A program made the translations under genes and the position numbers. Shown piece after piece: positions 33,459 through 42,462 of a DNA stretch of 64,000 bases (the stretch's first letter is position 1; every line of letters starts with the position of its first letter). Source of the stretch: Exiguobacterium sp. SL-9 (GTDB lineage: Bacteria; Bacillota; Bacilli; Exiguobacteriales; Exiguobacteriaceae); NCBI RefSeq assembly GCF_004336985.1, contig NZ_SJUO01000006.1, positions 57,917-121,916 on the forward strand, read 5' to 3'. The notes below the pieces were generated by a model. The model did not search any database and had not been told where the DNA came from. It saw only the letters and a program-made list of their open reading frames with translations.

Positions 33459-34004
33459 ATGAAGAAAAGACTGTGGATTGTATCGGGACCGGCCGGCGTA
33501 GGGAAATCGACGACGGCGAAACGACTCGTTCAAAATATGAAGAAAAGTGCATACGTCTCGGGAGATGACATTAGTCATATGGTAGTCTCTGGTCGTGAAA
33601 GACCTTGGGAATCGGAGCGGGCGAACGACCTGGTTTGGAAAAACATTGTCGCCTTAACTGACAACTTTTTTGAAGCAGGCTATGAAGTCGTTGTGGACTG
33701 GGTCGCGTTTTGGCACGACGTGAAGCGTTACACGGCGCACTGGATCGCGCAAGGAATCGAAGTGCGCTACGTCATCTTATGGGCGAATCAAGACGTTCAC
33801 GTCCGACGCGATCAGCACAGACCAATCGATGCGCAGATGGGGGAGCGGGTGATCCTATTACGGAACGAGTTTCGAAGCTCGGGCGCACCAGACCGTTACT
33901 ACTTCGACAACACGGTCGGTGAGTTGAGCCAAACGATTCAACAGATTCAAGAAAGCGAGCGATTTGTGCTGGCAGATACGTACCAAAGCGGGGCCGGCAT
34001 ATGA
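33459..34004 (+). CDS. P-loop kinase-like protein (AAA_33 type)
   Basis: The start at 33459 follows GAGGGGGAAG. 181 aa. Walker A is SGPAGVGKSTTAKRL, followed by SGDDI and an acidic VVVDWVAF strand; the lid region has RRDQHRP. The fold is that of small nucleoside or antibiotic kinases and zeta-toxin relatives. It overlaps the EEP-fold gene by 4 bp. Substrate unknown. Confidence 0.75.
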   Translation: MKKRLWIVSGPAGVGKSTTAKRLVQNMKKSAYVSGDDISHMVVSGRERPWESERANDLVWKNIVALTDNFFEAGYEVVVDWVAFWHDVKRYTAHWIAQGIEVRYVILWANQDVHVRRDQHRPIDAQMGERVILLRNEFRSSGAPDRYYFDNTVGELSQTIQQIQESERFVLADTYQSGAGI

Positions 34005-34759
34005 GGATTGCGACGTTCAACATCTGGAACAATCCGACATCCTGGTCCGAACGAATCGAATCTATCTGTGCCACAGTGCAGAAGATTGATGCCGATCTAC
34101 TGGCGCTTCAAGAAGTCAAAACGTATGTGGAAGGGGAGCAAGGCATCCGTGTAGCCGAACAGATCGCCAACGAAACGGGCTATCCGTGTTGCGTGTTTCT
34201 CGCCTATCCGGACTCACCCGATGAAGGGCTCGCTATCTTAAGTAAAGTTCCGCTCGATACAGAAGATGCGATTTGGCACCACGATGTAGAAGAAGTGAAC
34301 TACTGTGCGATGCGGGTGACGTTTCAAGCCGGAGGTCACGCGTTCGGATTGACGAACGTCCATCTAAATTGGAGGTCGCCGGACATTCGGGAAGCGCAAG
34401 TGCGAGCGGTCCGCGAGTGGATCGGTGCGGGAGAACGCTACGAGATTTTGTGTGGGGACTTCAATGACGATCCGCAGTCGGAGATTCATCGCTACTTGAG
34501 TGAACATCGCTGGATCGATGTCGCCACATGTGACTGTGGTGGGGATGAGCCGACGTTAGACTATGTACATAATCCGTATTTGAAGCAGGATGCTTTACTG
34601 AAACGACCAGAGCGCTATGATTGGGTGTTATTGCGTCACGATGCAAGGAGCGTCCCCTCCATTTCGAACGTGGACGTGTTTGGGAAGACGCCCGACCCGA
34701 ACACCGACGTACTGCCGAGTGATCACTATGGAGTCCTACTCGACTTCGACATCTCTTAA
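34001..34759 (+). CDS. endonuclease/exonuclease/phosphatase-family hydrolase
   Basis: A 252-aa EEP-fold protein. Motifs: FNIWN at the N-terminus, LALQEV (metal-binding Glu), VHLNWRS, CGDFNDDP (catalytic D and N), and SDHYGVLLDF (final DH). These are the catalytic residues of the sphingomyelinase/nuclease/inositol phosphatase superfamily. No signal peptide, so it acts inside the cell. Coupled by ATGA to the kinase before it. Confidence 0.87.
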   Translation: MRIATFNIWNNPTSWSERIESICATVQKIDADLLALQEVKTYVEGEQGIRVAEQIANETGYPCCVFLAYPDSPDEGLAILSKVPLDTEDAIWHHDVEEVNYCAMRVTFQAGGHAFGLTNVHLNWRSPDIREAQVRAVREWIGAGERYEILCGDFNDDPQSEIHRYLSEHRWIDVATCDCGGDEPTLDYVHNPYLKQDALLKRPERYDWVLLRHDARSVPSISNVDVFGKTPDPNTDVLPSDHYGVLLDFDIS

Positions 34760-34760
34760 A

Positions 34761-34792
34761 AAAGAGGAACGCCTAGGCGCTCCCCTTTTTCA
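34761..34792. terminator. bidirectional terminator
   Basis: GGAACGCC/GGCGCTCC forms an 8-bp stem with one wobble pair and a 2-nt gap, flanked by AAAAAA on the left and TTTTT on the right. It closes both the array-kinase-EEP operon and the opposing gene at 34790. Confidence 0.7.
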
Positions 34793-35125
34793 TTTGAACG
34801 TGCGGATGACGAAGTAGAGACAGATGAAGAACGGAATCAAGAACATACTTCCGATCCACTCGCCTTGCCCGAACAGGAGCCAGGCGAAGAGCTGGAATGA
34901 CAAGACGCCGCCGGCAGCAAGTCCGGCAAAGCGATATGCTTTCGGACGGAGCGACGGGTCGTCCCACCATTCTTTAAAGAACGGAAAGCTGAACATGAGC
35001 GCGAGCGCCAAGAAGAAGGCGGCCGGAAACACGAGAAAATCTCCAATCTCACTTTGTCCTTCAATCTGTAGCCATTTCGATGCTGTTGATAAGATGATGC
35101 CGATGACGAGAAAGACGATATTCAT
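34790..35125 (-). CDS. hypothetical 111-aa membrane protein
   Basis: The start at 35125 follows GGAGG by 7 nt; an ATG 6 nt upstream is too close. Four hydrophobic segments (MNIVFLVIGIILS, LVFPAAFFLALALMFSF, FAGLAAGGVLSFQLFAWLL, SMFLIPFFICLYFVI). I recognise no family. It is monocistronic and its leader lies beside the glmS ribozyme region. Confidence 0.6.
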   Translation of the reverse strand: MNIVFLVIGIILSTASKWLQIEGQSEIGDFLVFPAAFFLALALMFSFPFFKEWWDDPSLRPKAYRFAGLAAGGVLSFQLFAWLLFGQGEWIGSMFLIPFFICLYFVIRTFK

Positions 35126-35334
35126 AGCCATTCCTCCACTTCATCTATATATACTTCCATCATGCCCGAACGAGCTCGACGGGACAACCCTGTTAAAAAA
35201 GTAGCTTTTTAGTGAAAGTGGTGACTTTTGCATGAACAGTAAAAAAGTATCGGATTCTGTTGTGACATAAACACTTTCGGATTCGATCGAGACCGGCTAG
35301 CATGAAAGGGTATCTGGAGAAACGGCCAGCTATG

Positions 35335-35470
35335 AAGGAAAAGCGCCAGAACTCTACGGAGTTGACGAGGTGGGGGTAATCGATGTTTCGGCGGATGCCC
35401 TCTAGTCGCCTGTCACGACTACAAGTGGTCTTCTAAAACGTTCGGGTGACCGGACGGACAACGAGGAACA
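35335..35470 (+). ncRNA. glmS ribozyme-riboswitch
   Basis: The core matches the glmS class: AGCGCCAGAACT (35342-35353), then GTTGACGAGGTGGGGGTAAT (35361-35380), GTTTCGGCGG, and CAACGAGGAAC at the end. Cleavage is expected between A35342 and G35343. Bound glucosamine 6-phosphate is the cofactor that cuts the message and lowers GlmS synthesis. The glmS start lies 66 nt beyond. The remaining intergenic sequence (35132-35334) shows no gene. Confidence 0.93.
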
Positions 35471-35535
35471 CGTTGACAGCACTCTAAAAAGCCCGTTTCC
35501 TTTTTCGAGAAATTGAATCGATGAGGAGAATTGTT

Positions 35536-37332
35536 ATGTGTGGAATTGTAGGGATGATTGGTCAAGTCGGAGCGAAAGAGATTTTATTGAAAGGGTTGGA
35601 AAAGCTCGAGTATCGAGGCTATGACTCAGCCGGAATCGCGCTCGTCGGTGACGATGTGCATGTGTTCAAAGAAGTCGGTCGCATCGCCGCACTTCGTGAC
35701 ATCGTACCGGTCGAAGCGGAAGGCGCCATCGGCATCGGCCACACACGTTGGGCGACACACGGCGTGCCGAGCGTCCCGAACGCGCATCCGCACCAGAGCA
35801 CGACGGGCCGCTTCACGCTCGTCCACAACGGTGTCATCGAGAACGACGAGCAGATCAAGGCGACGCTAGACGTCCCGTTCCTCTCGGAGACGGACACGGA
35901 AGTCATCGTCCAGTTGATGGAGAAGAATTTTGTCGCGCTACATGACGTCGAGGCGGCGTTCCGTAAGACGTTGTCTGAGCTTCACGGCTCGTACGCTATC
36001 GCGATGATCGACTCGGAGGACAAAGAACGCCTCTATATCGGCAAGAACAAGTCACCGCTCCTCGTCGGACTCGGCGACGGCACGTTCAATGTCGTGGCGT
36101 CTGACGCGATGGCGATGCTCCAAGTGACGGACCAGTACCTCGAGCTCCACGACGGCGAGATCGTCATCTTGACGCGCGAATCGGCGACGATCAAGACGCT
36201 CGACGGCGAGATCCTCGAACGTGCCCCGTACACGGCCGAGATCGATGCGTCAGACATCGAGAAGGGCACGTACGCGCACTACATGTTGAAGGAGATGGAC
36301 GAGCAACCGGCCGTCATCCGTAACATCATCCAACACTACCAGAACGAAGCCGGTGACATCGAGCTCACAGAAGGCGTGCGCTCGCTCGTCTCGGAAGCCG
36401 ACCGCATCTATATCGTCGCCTGTGGCACGAGCTATAACGCTGGGCTCGTTGGAAAAGACATCCTTGAGCGGATTGCCGGTATCCCGACCGAGGTCCATGT
36501 CTCATCGGAATTCGGCTACAATATGCCGCTCTTAAGTTCACGTCCGCTCTTCGTCTTCTTGTCACAGTCTGGAGAGACGGCTGACAGCCGGGCCGTCCTC
36601 GTCGAAGTGAAGAAGCGCGGCTACAAGGCGCTCACGATGACGAACGTGCCAGGGTCGACACTCTCGCGTGAGGCCAACGAGACGATGCTCCTCCATGCTG
36701 GCCCGGAGATCGCGGTCGCGTCGACGAAAGCGTACACGGCCCAAATCGCCGTGCTCGCCATTCTCGCCTACGACATCGCCCGGGCGAACGGGAAAGAGTT
36801 GCCGTTCGAGTTGATGCCGGAACTCGCGCGCGTCGCGACGATCATGGACTCGATCATGTCTCAAAAAGAACTGTTTGAAGATTTGTCGGACCGCTACTTG
36901 AAGACGACGCCGAACACGTTCTTCATCGGACGTGGCCTCGATGCGTCGGTCTGTCTCGAAGGCGCGCTCAAAGTAAAAGAGATCTCGTATATCCAAGCAG
37001 AAGGCTACCCGGGCGGGGAGCTCAAACACGGTTCGATCGCCTTGATTGAAGACGGCACACCGGTCATCGCACTCATCTCGCAACCGAAGACGAACTTGAA
37101 CATCCGCGGCAACGTCAAAGAAGTCGTCGCCCGTGGTGCCAATGCGTGTATCATCTCGATGCAAGGCGTCGAGCATGAGAACGACGAGTTCATCTTGCCG
37201 CACGTTGAACCGATTCTCGCTCCGCTCATCACGGTATTACCGGTCCAACTCATGGCGTATTACGCCGCGCTCGCTCGTGGCTGCGACGTCGACAAACCTC
37301 GTAACTTGGCGAAATCGGTAACGGTTGAATAA
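35536..37332 (+). CDS. glmS: glutamine-fructose-6-phosphate aminotransferase
   Basis: The start at 35536 gives the required MCGIVG N-terminus in which Cys becomes the nucleophile; it lies after GAGGAGAATTGTT, and the frame start at 35521 would mask it. 598 aa: an N-terminal glutamine amidotransferase domain (about 1-220; RWATHG, HNGVIEN), then two SIS domains ([30 protein letters not shown]), ending in KSVTVE. It makes glucosamine 6-phosphate, the first step to peptidoglycan precursors. Feedback is through the ribozyme in its leader. Confidence 0.97.
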   Translation: MCGIVGMIGQVGAKEILLKGLEKLEYRGYDSAGIALVGDDVHVFKEVGRIAALRDIVPVEAEGAIGIGHTRWATHGVPSVPNAHPHQSTTGRFTLVHNGVIENDEQIKATLDVPFLSETDTEVIVQLMEKNFVALHDVEAAFRKTLSELHGSYAIAMIDSEDKERLYIGKNKSPLLVGLGDGTFNVVASDAMAMLQVTDQYLELHDGEIVILTRESATIKTLDGEILERAPYTAEIDASDIEKGTYAHYMLKEMDEQPAVIRNIIQHYQNEAGDIELTEGVRSLVSEADRIYIVACGTSYNAGLVGKDILERIAGIPTEVHVSSEFGYNMPLLSSRPLFVFLSQSGETADSRAVLVEVKKRGYKALTMTNVPGSTLSREANETMLLHAGPEIAVASTKAYTAQIAVLAILAYDIARANGKELPFELMPELARVATIMDSIMSQKELFEDLSDRYLKTTPNTFFIGRGLDASVCLEGALKVKEISYIQAEGYPGGELKHGSIALIEDGTPVIALISQPKTNLNIRGNVKEVVARGANACIISMQGVEHENDEFILPHVEPILAPLITVLPVQLMAYYAALARGCDVDKPRNLAKSVTVE

Positions 37333-37476
37333 TTTCCAAAAATAATGCTTACGAAGCAAGCCTCCAACTTGCTACACTATGACAATCAGTTTGTAGAGAT
37401 ATTGGTCATAGACCAAAAATATATGTCGCAAGATACGTCTGCCAGCTGAAATTATATGTAGTGTGGAGGATTTACC

Positions 37477-37968
37477 ATGTACAAAGAAAATCGATTACCT
37501 CAAAATCCTAAAGAAGGCGTCTTGTTCATGCTGATTATTTCCATCTTGTCCGTAAACACGATCGCACCAATCATCGTCGGGATGGAACGCGGCTTTAGTG
37601 TCGCCCATTATATCGACACGCTCAAAATCATCCCGTTCGCCTGGATTGCGCTTATGATTTTGATTCGCTTCATCGTCAAACCTGCAGCCGGGTTCCTGTT
37701 CAAGCGATTTGCCGGAGAAGCGGACGGCTTTAACGCCCGCATCTTGCTGAACATCGTGTTGAACGTCTCGCTGATCTCGTTTTTCATGACGATCATCGGG
37801 CCGTGGATCGGGATGGGGGAAATCAACTTTGATACGTTGCAACACTTCTTCCCGACGTGGTTCCGTAACTTCGGTATCGCATTCTGGGTCGAGCTGTTGT
37901 TCGCTCAACCGATTGCTCGCGCTGTCATGAAGTCGATTCATACACGGAATCGCCTGAAGACCGCCTAA
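37477..37968 (+). CDS. DUF2798-like membrane protein
   Basis: A 163-aa protein with two similar halves, each a pair of helices around a loop: the first (LFMLIISILSVNTIAPIIVGMERG ... FAWIALMILIRFIVKPAAGFLFKRF) and the second (LLNIVLNVSLISFFMTIIGPWIGMG ... FWVELLFAQPIARAVMKSIH). This is how two DUF2798 units look in tandem. Function unknown. The start follows TGGAGGATTTACC; a terminator follows. Confidence 0.7.
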   Translation: MYKENRLPQNPKEGVLFMLIISILSVNTIAPIIVGMERGFSVAHYIDTLKIIPFAWIALMILIRFIVKPAAGFLFKRFAGEADGFNARILLNIVLNVSLISFFMTIIGPWIGMGEINFDTLQHFFPTWFRNFGIAFWVELLFAQPIARAVMKSIHTRNRLKTA

Positions 37969-37976
37969 CTTTAGAC

Positions 37977-38010
37977 AAAGCATCTTTCCGATTGAGGAAA
38001 GATGCTTTTT
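37977..38010 (+). terminator. intrinsic terminator
   Basis: A perfect 13-bp stem AAAGCATCTTTCC/GGAAAGATGCTTT is followed by TT and closes the DUF2798-like gene. Confidence 0.85.
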
Positions 38011-38109
38011 ACTGCTTGCCGATATCTTTGCCAACAAGCAAAATAGTAGGTGACGTAAGCGGTTGCATCGTATGGTTATATAGAGATAAGCGATGAAAGA
38101 AGGTCTGAC

Positions 38110-38379
38110 ATGAACGTATATATTGCCTGTCCATGCGGGTTCGTCACGAGCGCGATGGCGGCGAAGCTGTTTGCCGAAGCATGTTCGGGAAAAGTGTCGT
38201 GCGTGATTCAACACGGCACATATCAGGACATCCCGGAAGAGGTGGATTGGATTATCTATCAAGCCGGGACAGAGACGATTGATCATCCGACCGCGCACGT
38301 TCGCTCGGTCAGACACATGTTATCGCTCACGGAATATCGACAACTCGTCGAGGAATGGGTGAATGGATATGAAACATGA
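38110..38379 (+). CDS. EIIB-like mini-protein beside mtlR
   Basis: An 89-aa soluble protein whose start follows GAAAGAAGG. Its N-terminus (MNVYIACPCGFVTSAMAAKLF) looks like the phospho-Cys loop of GatB/MtlA-type EIIB domains (C-x-x-G-x-x-T/S-S), with Cys9 in the loop. The C-terminal half is short, so a full EIIB fold would be tight. It overlaps mtlR by 17 bp, so it is made with the mannitol regulator. It could pass a phosphate signal to MtlR or be a decoy. Inference only. Confidence 0.6.
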   Translation: MNVYIACPCGFVTSAMAAKLFAEACSGKVSCVIQHGTYQDIPEEVDWIIYQAGTETIDHPTAHVRSVRHMLSLTEYRQLVEEWVNGYET

Positions 38380-40396
38380 GTGGAGCGCCCGGGAGCGCTC
38401 GATTTTACTACATCTATTGGCAACGGAGACATCGACACCGCTCGCGGAGATTGCGCAAGCGGTCAATTTGTCTGAGCGGACGATTCAACGGGAGCGTCAA
38501 CTGCTCGAGGGCATCTTGCGCGAGTTCGAATTAGAACTCGCTTGGCAACGCGGGCACGGTCTCAGTCTCATCGGTCGTTCCGATGCGAAACAACAGTTGC
38601 GCGAAGACTTGATTTTGTCGGCCGAGGCGATCCCGACAGCCGAGGATCGCATCTTCGAGCTCGCGTGGCGGCTTTTATTTGAAAAAGACACGCTCAAACT
38701 GCAGGCGGTCGCGAAACAGATGCACGTCTCACCGAGCACGCTCACACAAGACCTTGAGAAACTCGATCGTTGGTTCGACGAGTATCACCTTGAAGTCGAG
38801 CGGAAGAAAGGGGTCGGGGCCCGGGTGCTCGGCTTGGAAGCCGAGAAGCGGAAGCTGATGATCAATGCGCTGCTCGCTCATTGGGACACGCTCGCGTTCT
38901 ATCGTTTCGTGCGTGGGGAGGATGACTATATCCCAGCCTTTTTAAAGACCGTCCCTTGTGACACCATGCTTGAAGCGCTTCGTGACGGTTACGATTATTT
39001 AAAGGAACATCCGTATGAGCGGATGGACGACCGGACGATCATGCGGGTGACGTTCGCTTATGGTGTACAACAAGCTCGACTAGACGCTGGCTTCTTCTTA
39101 GAGATGTATACGAAAGGGCGTTCGGACGACTACTTGAAAGTCGCGCTCGATATGGAGACGGCACTCGGGACGCCGTTCTCGATGGCGGAGCGGGTCTGGT
39201 TCGCCGAGGAAGCGAACCGGCTCCGGTCGTTGAAGGAACAGATGAAAGAAGATGAGGAAGAGCGCTGGGTCATGCAGATTCGAGTCCATAAACTCATTCA
39301 TCACGTCTCGCTCATCCATGGGTTCGCCTTCACCGATGACGCAGCGCTCGAGAAAGGGCTCCTCGCCCATATCTTGTCGAGTATGAACACCCAAGCGCTC
39401 CCCGATACGGACACGGTCCGTCCGCACATCGACCGCGATTATCCAAACTTACGGTCTGCCATTCAACAGGCGGCCGATATCGTCTTCGGGACGAACACGT
39501 TCACAGAAGAAGAGACGGTGTTTTGGGCGATGCATTTCGCCGCCGCACTCGTCAAACCGGTCCGGCGCAGGGAATATCGGGCCCTCGTCGTCTGCTCGGC
39601 CGGTCTCGGCTCCTCGAAGATGCTCGTCAACCGGGTCAAACAAGAGTTCCCGGAGATGCAGGACGTCGTCAACTCGTCGTTGTTCGGTCTCGAACAACAT
39701 CGACTCGACGACTATGACGTCATCTTGTCGACCGTGCCGTTGCCGCCGTTGTCGGTGCCGACACTTATCGTCAACCCCCTGTTGACGAATGAGGAAGTGC
39801 AACGCGTCCGCCATTTGCTGTTATCGCTCCCACAGTCGTTCCAGACGAAAGAGAAGAGCCACTCGACGATGCTCGACTTCAACGAACTCGGTGCCCTCGT
39901 CGAGACGTTCGAACGAATGGATCGCCAGTTCGATCTCGTCACGCTTGATAATAGCGACCGGCTTGAAGACATCTTGCTCGATATCGGGACGCATCTTGAA
40001 GAACGTGGACTCGTCGAAAGCGGCATTCAATTGTCAGCTCAATTGCTCCGGCGTCACGAAGTAGCTGGGCTTGGGATTCCGGGAACGAAACTGGCCTTGT
40101 TCCATGGACGTCACACGTCAATCGAACGGGCGAGCGTGTTCGCCTTCGATTTGAACCGTTCGATCCCGCTCCTCATGATGGATCAGTCGACCGAACCGGT
40201 GTCGCGTCTGCTCGTCCTGCTCGCGTCGGAAGAGGCGGAGGACGTCGAACTCCAGTTTTTGAGCGCGGTCAGCGGTTCGCTCATCGAGAGTGAGCGCCAT
40301 ATGAACTTATACAGTAACGGTTCAAAGAAAGAACTACGCCTCTTGCTTCATGAATGTATGAAGAAAATGATTCAAGATACGTTGCACGAGAAATGA
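38363..40396 (+). CDS. mtlR: mannitol operon activator (PRD/PTS regulator)
   Basis: A 677-aa protein. Order: N-terminal helix-turn-helix (LAEIAQAVNLSERTIQRERQLL), a second one (LQAVAKQMHVSPSTLTQDLEKLD, about residues 113-135), two PTS-regulation domains (PRD), an EIIB-Gat-like domain (ALVVCSAGLGSSKMLVNRV), and a C-terminal EIIA-Mtl-like domain (LSAQLLRRHEVAGLGIPGTKLALFHGRH). All five MtlR parts are present. It activates mtlA/F/D when mannitol is present and HPr-dependent signals allow. The start at 38363 or 38369 is undecided. Confidence 0.93.
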   Translation: MDMKHEWSARERSILLHLLATETSTPLAEIAQAVNLSERTIQRERQLLEGILREFELELAWQRGHGLSLIGRSDAKQQLREDLILSAEAIPTAEDRIFELAWRLLFEKDTLKLQAVAKQMHVSPSTLTQDLEKLDRWFDEYHLEVERKKGVGARVLGLEAEKRKLMINALLAHWDTLAFYRFVRGEDDYIPAFLKTVPCDTMLEALRDGYDYLKEHPYERMDDRTIMRVTFAYGVQQARLDAGFFLEMYTKGRSDDYLKVALDMETALGTPFSMAERVWFAEEANRLRSLKEQMKEDEEERWVMQIRVHKLIHHVSLIHGFAFTDDAALEKGLLAHILSSMNTQALPDTDTVRPHIDRDYPNLRSAIQQAADIVFGTNTFTEEETVFWAMHFAAALVKPVRRREYRALVVCSAGLGSSKMLVNRVKQEFPEMQDVVNSSLFGLEQHRLDDYDVILSTVPLPPLSVPTLIVNPLLTNEEVQRVRHLLLSLPQSFQTKEKSHSTMLDFNELGALVETFERMDRQFDLVTLDNSDRLEDILLDIGTHLEERGLVESGIQLSAQLLRRHEVAGLGIPGTKLALFHGRHTSIERASVFAFDLNRSIPLLMMDQSTEPVSRLLVLLASEEAEDVELQFLSAVSGSLIESERHMNLYSNGSKKELRLLLHECMKKMIQDTLHEK

Positions 40397-40417
40397 CCCG
40401 CCGTGGTCATTTTTTTA
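40391..40417 (+). terminator. intrinsic terminator of mtlR
   Basis: AAATGACC/GGTCATTT with a 6-nt loop runs into TTTTT, overlapping the mtlR stop codon. Confidence 0.85.
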
Positions 40418-40456
40418 TTTGGCATAAAATGTTGCCAAAGTGTGAACTGAATTGAA

Positions 40457-40486
40457 TTGAGAAAGCGCTTACGCTGAGACTACAAT
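40457..40486 (+). promoter_or_regulatory. mtlA promoter with cre-like site
   Basis: TTGAGA, 18 nt, TACAAT, followed by about 76 nt of leader to mtlA. The spacer contains GAAAGCGCTTAC, near the CcpA cre consensus. The region upstream (40418-40456) is the expected MtlR site, but no clear motif is seen. Confidence 0.6.
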
Positions 40487-40562
40487 ACGAGTGTAGAGCA
40501 CAAACCGGTTAGCTACACGACAACAATCTACCTTTCACAATAATCGACTGGAGGTTTTATAC

Positions 40563-41984
40563 ATGGCGAATGCGCAAGCTGGCTCGGGCGGGGTTCGAGT
40601 CAAAGTACAACGGTTCGGGAGTTTCCTGAGCGGAATGGTCATGCCAAACATCGGCGCCTTTATTGCTTGGGGGATTATCACCGCCCTCTTCATTCCAACA
40701 GGCTGGTGGCCGAATGAAAAATTAGCAGAACTCGTCGGTCCGACGATCACGTATCTGTTACCGCTTTTGATCGGGTTCACCGGCGGTAAGTTGATTCATG
40801 ACGTACGAGGCGGAGTCGTCGGGGTACTCGCCACGATGGGTGTCATCGTCGGGACGGACATTCCGATGTTCCTCGGCGCGATGATCATGGGTCCGCTCGG
40901 TGGATATGTCATTAAACAGTTTGACCGTCTCATCGAAGGCAAAGTCAAAGCTGGATTCGAAATGCTCGTCAACAACTTCTCGGTCGGTATCATCGGTGGT
41001 CTTCTCATGATCGGTGGCTTCGAGGTGTTCGGTCCAATCATGAGCGGCCTCGATAAAGTCATGGCAGCCGGTGTCGACTGGATTGTCGGCGCAAAATTGT
41101 TGCCGATCGCAAGTTTGTTCATCGAGCCTGCAAAAATCTTGTTCTTGAACAACGCTATCAACCACGGGATTTTAAGCCCGCTCGGTGTCGACCAAGTGGC
41201 GGACGCCGGAAAATCGGTCTTGTTCTTACTTGAAGCAAACCCGGGACCAGGTCTTGGTTTACTGCTCGCTTACATGGTGTTCGCGAAAGGTGCGGCCAAA
41301 CGGACGGCACCAGGGGCGGCCATCATCCACTTCCTCGGTGGGATTCACGAAATTTACTTCCCATACGTCTTGATGAAACCAGTTTTGATTTTGGCGATGA
41401 TCGCAGGGGGCGCAACAGGCGTCTTCACATTCGTCTTGTTCGATGTCGGCCTCGTCGCACCAGCGTCACCAGGTAGTATCTTCGCGATTCTCGCGATGGC
41501 GTCACGCGGTTCGTACCTCGGACTTGTGACAGGAATCCTCTTGTCGGCAGCGGTCACGTTCGCCGTGGCGAGCGTCATCTTGAAATCAAGTGCGGCAGAA
41601 GAAGTATCACTTGAAGAAGCGACGCAAAACGTTAGCGCGATGAAAGGCAAACAGTCGTATGCGTCAGCTCTCGTTCACGACCGTCTCGACAAAGTCGATC
41701 ACATCATCTTTGCTTGTGACGCCGGTATGGGTTCGAGCGCGATGGGCGCCTCGGTACTTCGCAATAAAGTGAACAAGGCGAATTTGCCAATCAAAGTGAC
41801 GAACACGTCAATCAGCCAATTGCCGAAAGACGCCCAATTCGTCATCACCCATGAGGATTTGACGGACCGGGCCGAAGCACAAGTGCCGGATGCGATTCAT
41901 CGTTCGGTCACGAACTTCTTGAACGCAGACTATTACGATCAATTGATCGAAGAAATTAAAGCAGAGCGCAGCAAAATCTCATAA
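40563..41984 (+). CDS. mtlA: mannitol-specific PTS EIICB
   Basis: A 473-aa protein with an EIIC channel (about 1-340; substrate motif GGIHEIYFPYVL) fused to an EIIB domain (about 380-473; phospho-Cys in IIFACDAGMGSSAMG). It carries mannitol across the membrane as mannitol 1-phosphate. It lacks the EIIA domain, which is the separate mtlF gene downstream. Start follows GGAGGTTTTATAC. Operon mtlA-mtlF-mtlD. Confidence 0.96.
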   Translation: MANAQAGSGGVRVKVQRFGSFLSGMVMPNIGAFIAWGIITALFIPTGWWPNEKLAELVGPTITYLLPLLIGFTGGKLIHDVRGGVVGVLATMGVIVGTDIPMFLGAMIMGPLGGYVIKQFDRLIEGKVKAGFEMLVNNFSVGIIGGLLMIGGFEVFGPIMSGLDKVMAAGVDWIVGAKLLPIASLFIEPAKILFLNNAINHGILSPLGVDQVADAGKSVLFLLEANPGPGLGLLLAYMVFAKGAAKRTAPGAAIIHFLGGIHEIYFPYVLMKPVLILAMIAGGATGVFTFVLFDVGLVAPASPGSIFAILAMASRGSYLGLVTGILLSAAVTFAVASVILKSSAAEEVSLEEATQNVSAMKGKQSYASALVHDRLDKVDHIIFACDAGMGSSAMGASVLRNKVNKANLPIKVTNTSISQLPKDAQFVITHEDLTDRAEAQVPDAIHRSVTNFLNADYYDQLIEEIKAERSKIS

Positions 41985-42027
41985 CACAGCAGACAGAGAC
42001 AAGGTTTTAGGTATAGGAGGAACTAAA

Positions 42028-42462
42028 ATGCCATTCATTCAGACAGAGATGATTCGACTCAACCAATCATTCCACACGTCGGCCGAAGCGATCGATGCAG
42101 CCGGTGAGGTGTTAGAAACAGCCGGTTGCGTCTCACCGGCTTACGTCCAAGCGATGCACGAACGTCAAGCGCTATCGAGTGTTTATATCGGGAACCACGT
42201 CGCGATTCCGCACGGGACCGAGGAAGCGAAATCCGCCGTTCAAAAGACGGGGATTTCTATCCTCCAAGTGCCGGAAGGCGTCGACTTCGGTGGCCAGACG
42301 GCGAAACTCGTCATCGGGATTGCTGGGGTGGATGACGAACATTTGGAACTCCTGTCCCAAATCGCGGTCATCTGCTCAGATGAGGATAACGTCGAGCGCC
42401 TTGTCCAGGCGAAGACGAAAGAAGAGATTTTGTCGCTATTCATGGAAGAGGTGGCGTCATGA
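42028..42462 (+). CDS. mtlF: mannitol-specific PTS EIIA
   Basis: A 144-aa EIIA of the mannitol/fructose class. The phospho-His is in NHVAIPHGTEEAK. It donates phosphate to the EIIB domain of MtlA and probably to the EIIA-binding part of MtlR. Start follows AGGAGG; the stop overlaps mtlD by 4 bp. Confidence 0.95.
   Translation: MPFIQTEMIRLNQSFHTSAEAIDAAGEVLETAGCVSPAYVQAMHERQALSSVYIGNHVAIPHGTEEAKSAVQKTGISILQVPEGVDFGGQTAKLVIGIAGVDDEHLELLSQIAVICSDEDNVERLVQAKTKEEILSLFMEEVAS

Noticed and set aside
36562..37203. A 213-codon minus-strand ORF
   Set aside because: It is the antisense frame of glmS, rich in Arg and Asp as expected of an antisense frame in a GC-rich coding region.
37400..37420. Hairpin TTGGTC/GACCAA after glmS
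   Set aside because: Only 6 bp with a 3-nt loop and no U tract; too weak to call a terminator.
37495..38316. A 273-codon minus-strand ORF
   Set aside because: It covers the DUF2798-like gene, a terminator and the EIIB-like gene on the other strand, has no ribosome binding site and low-complexity charged sequence.
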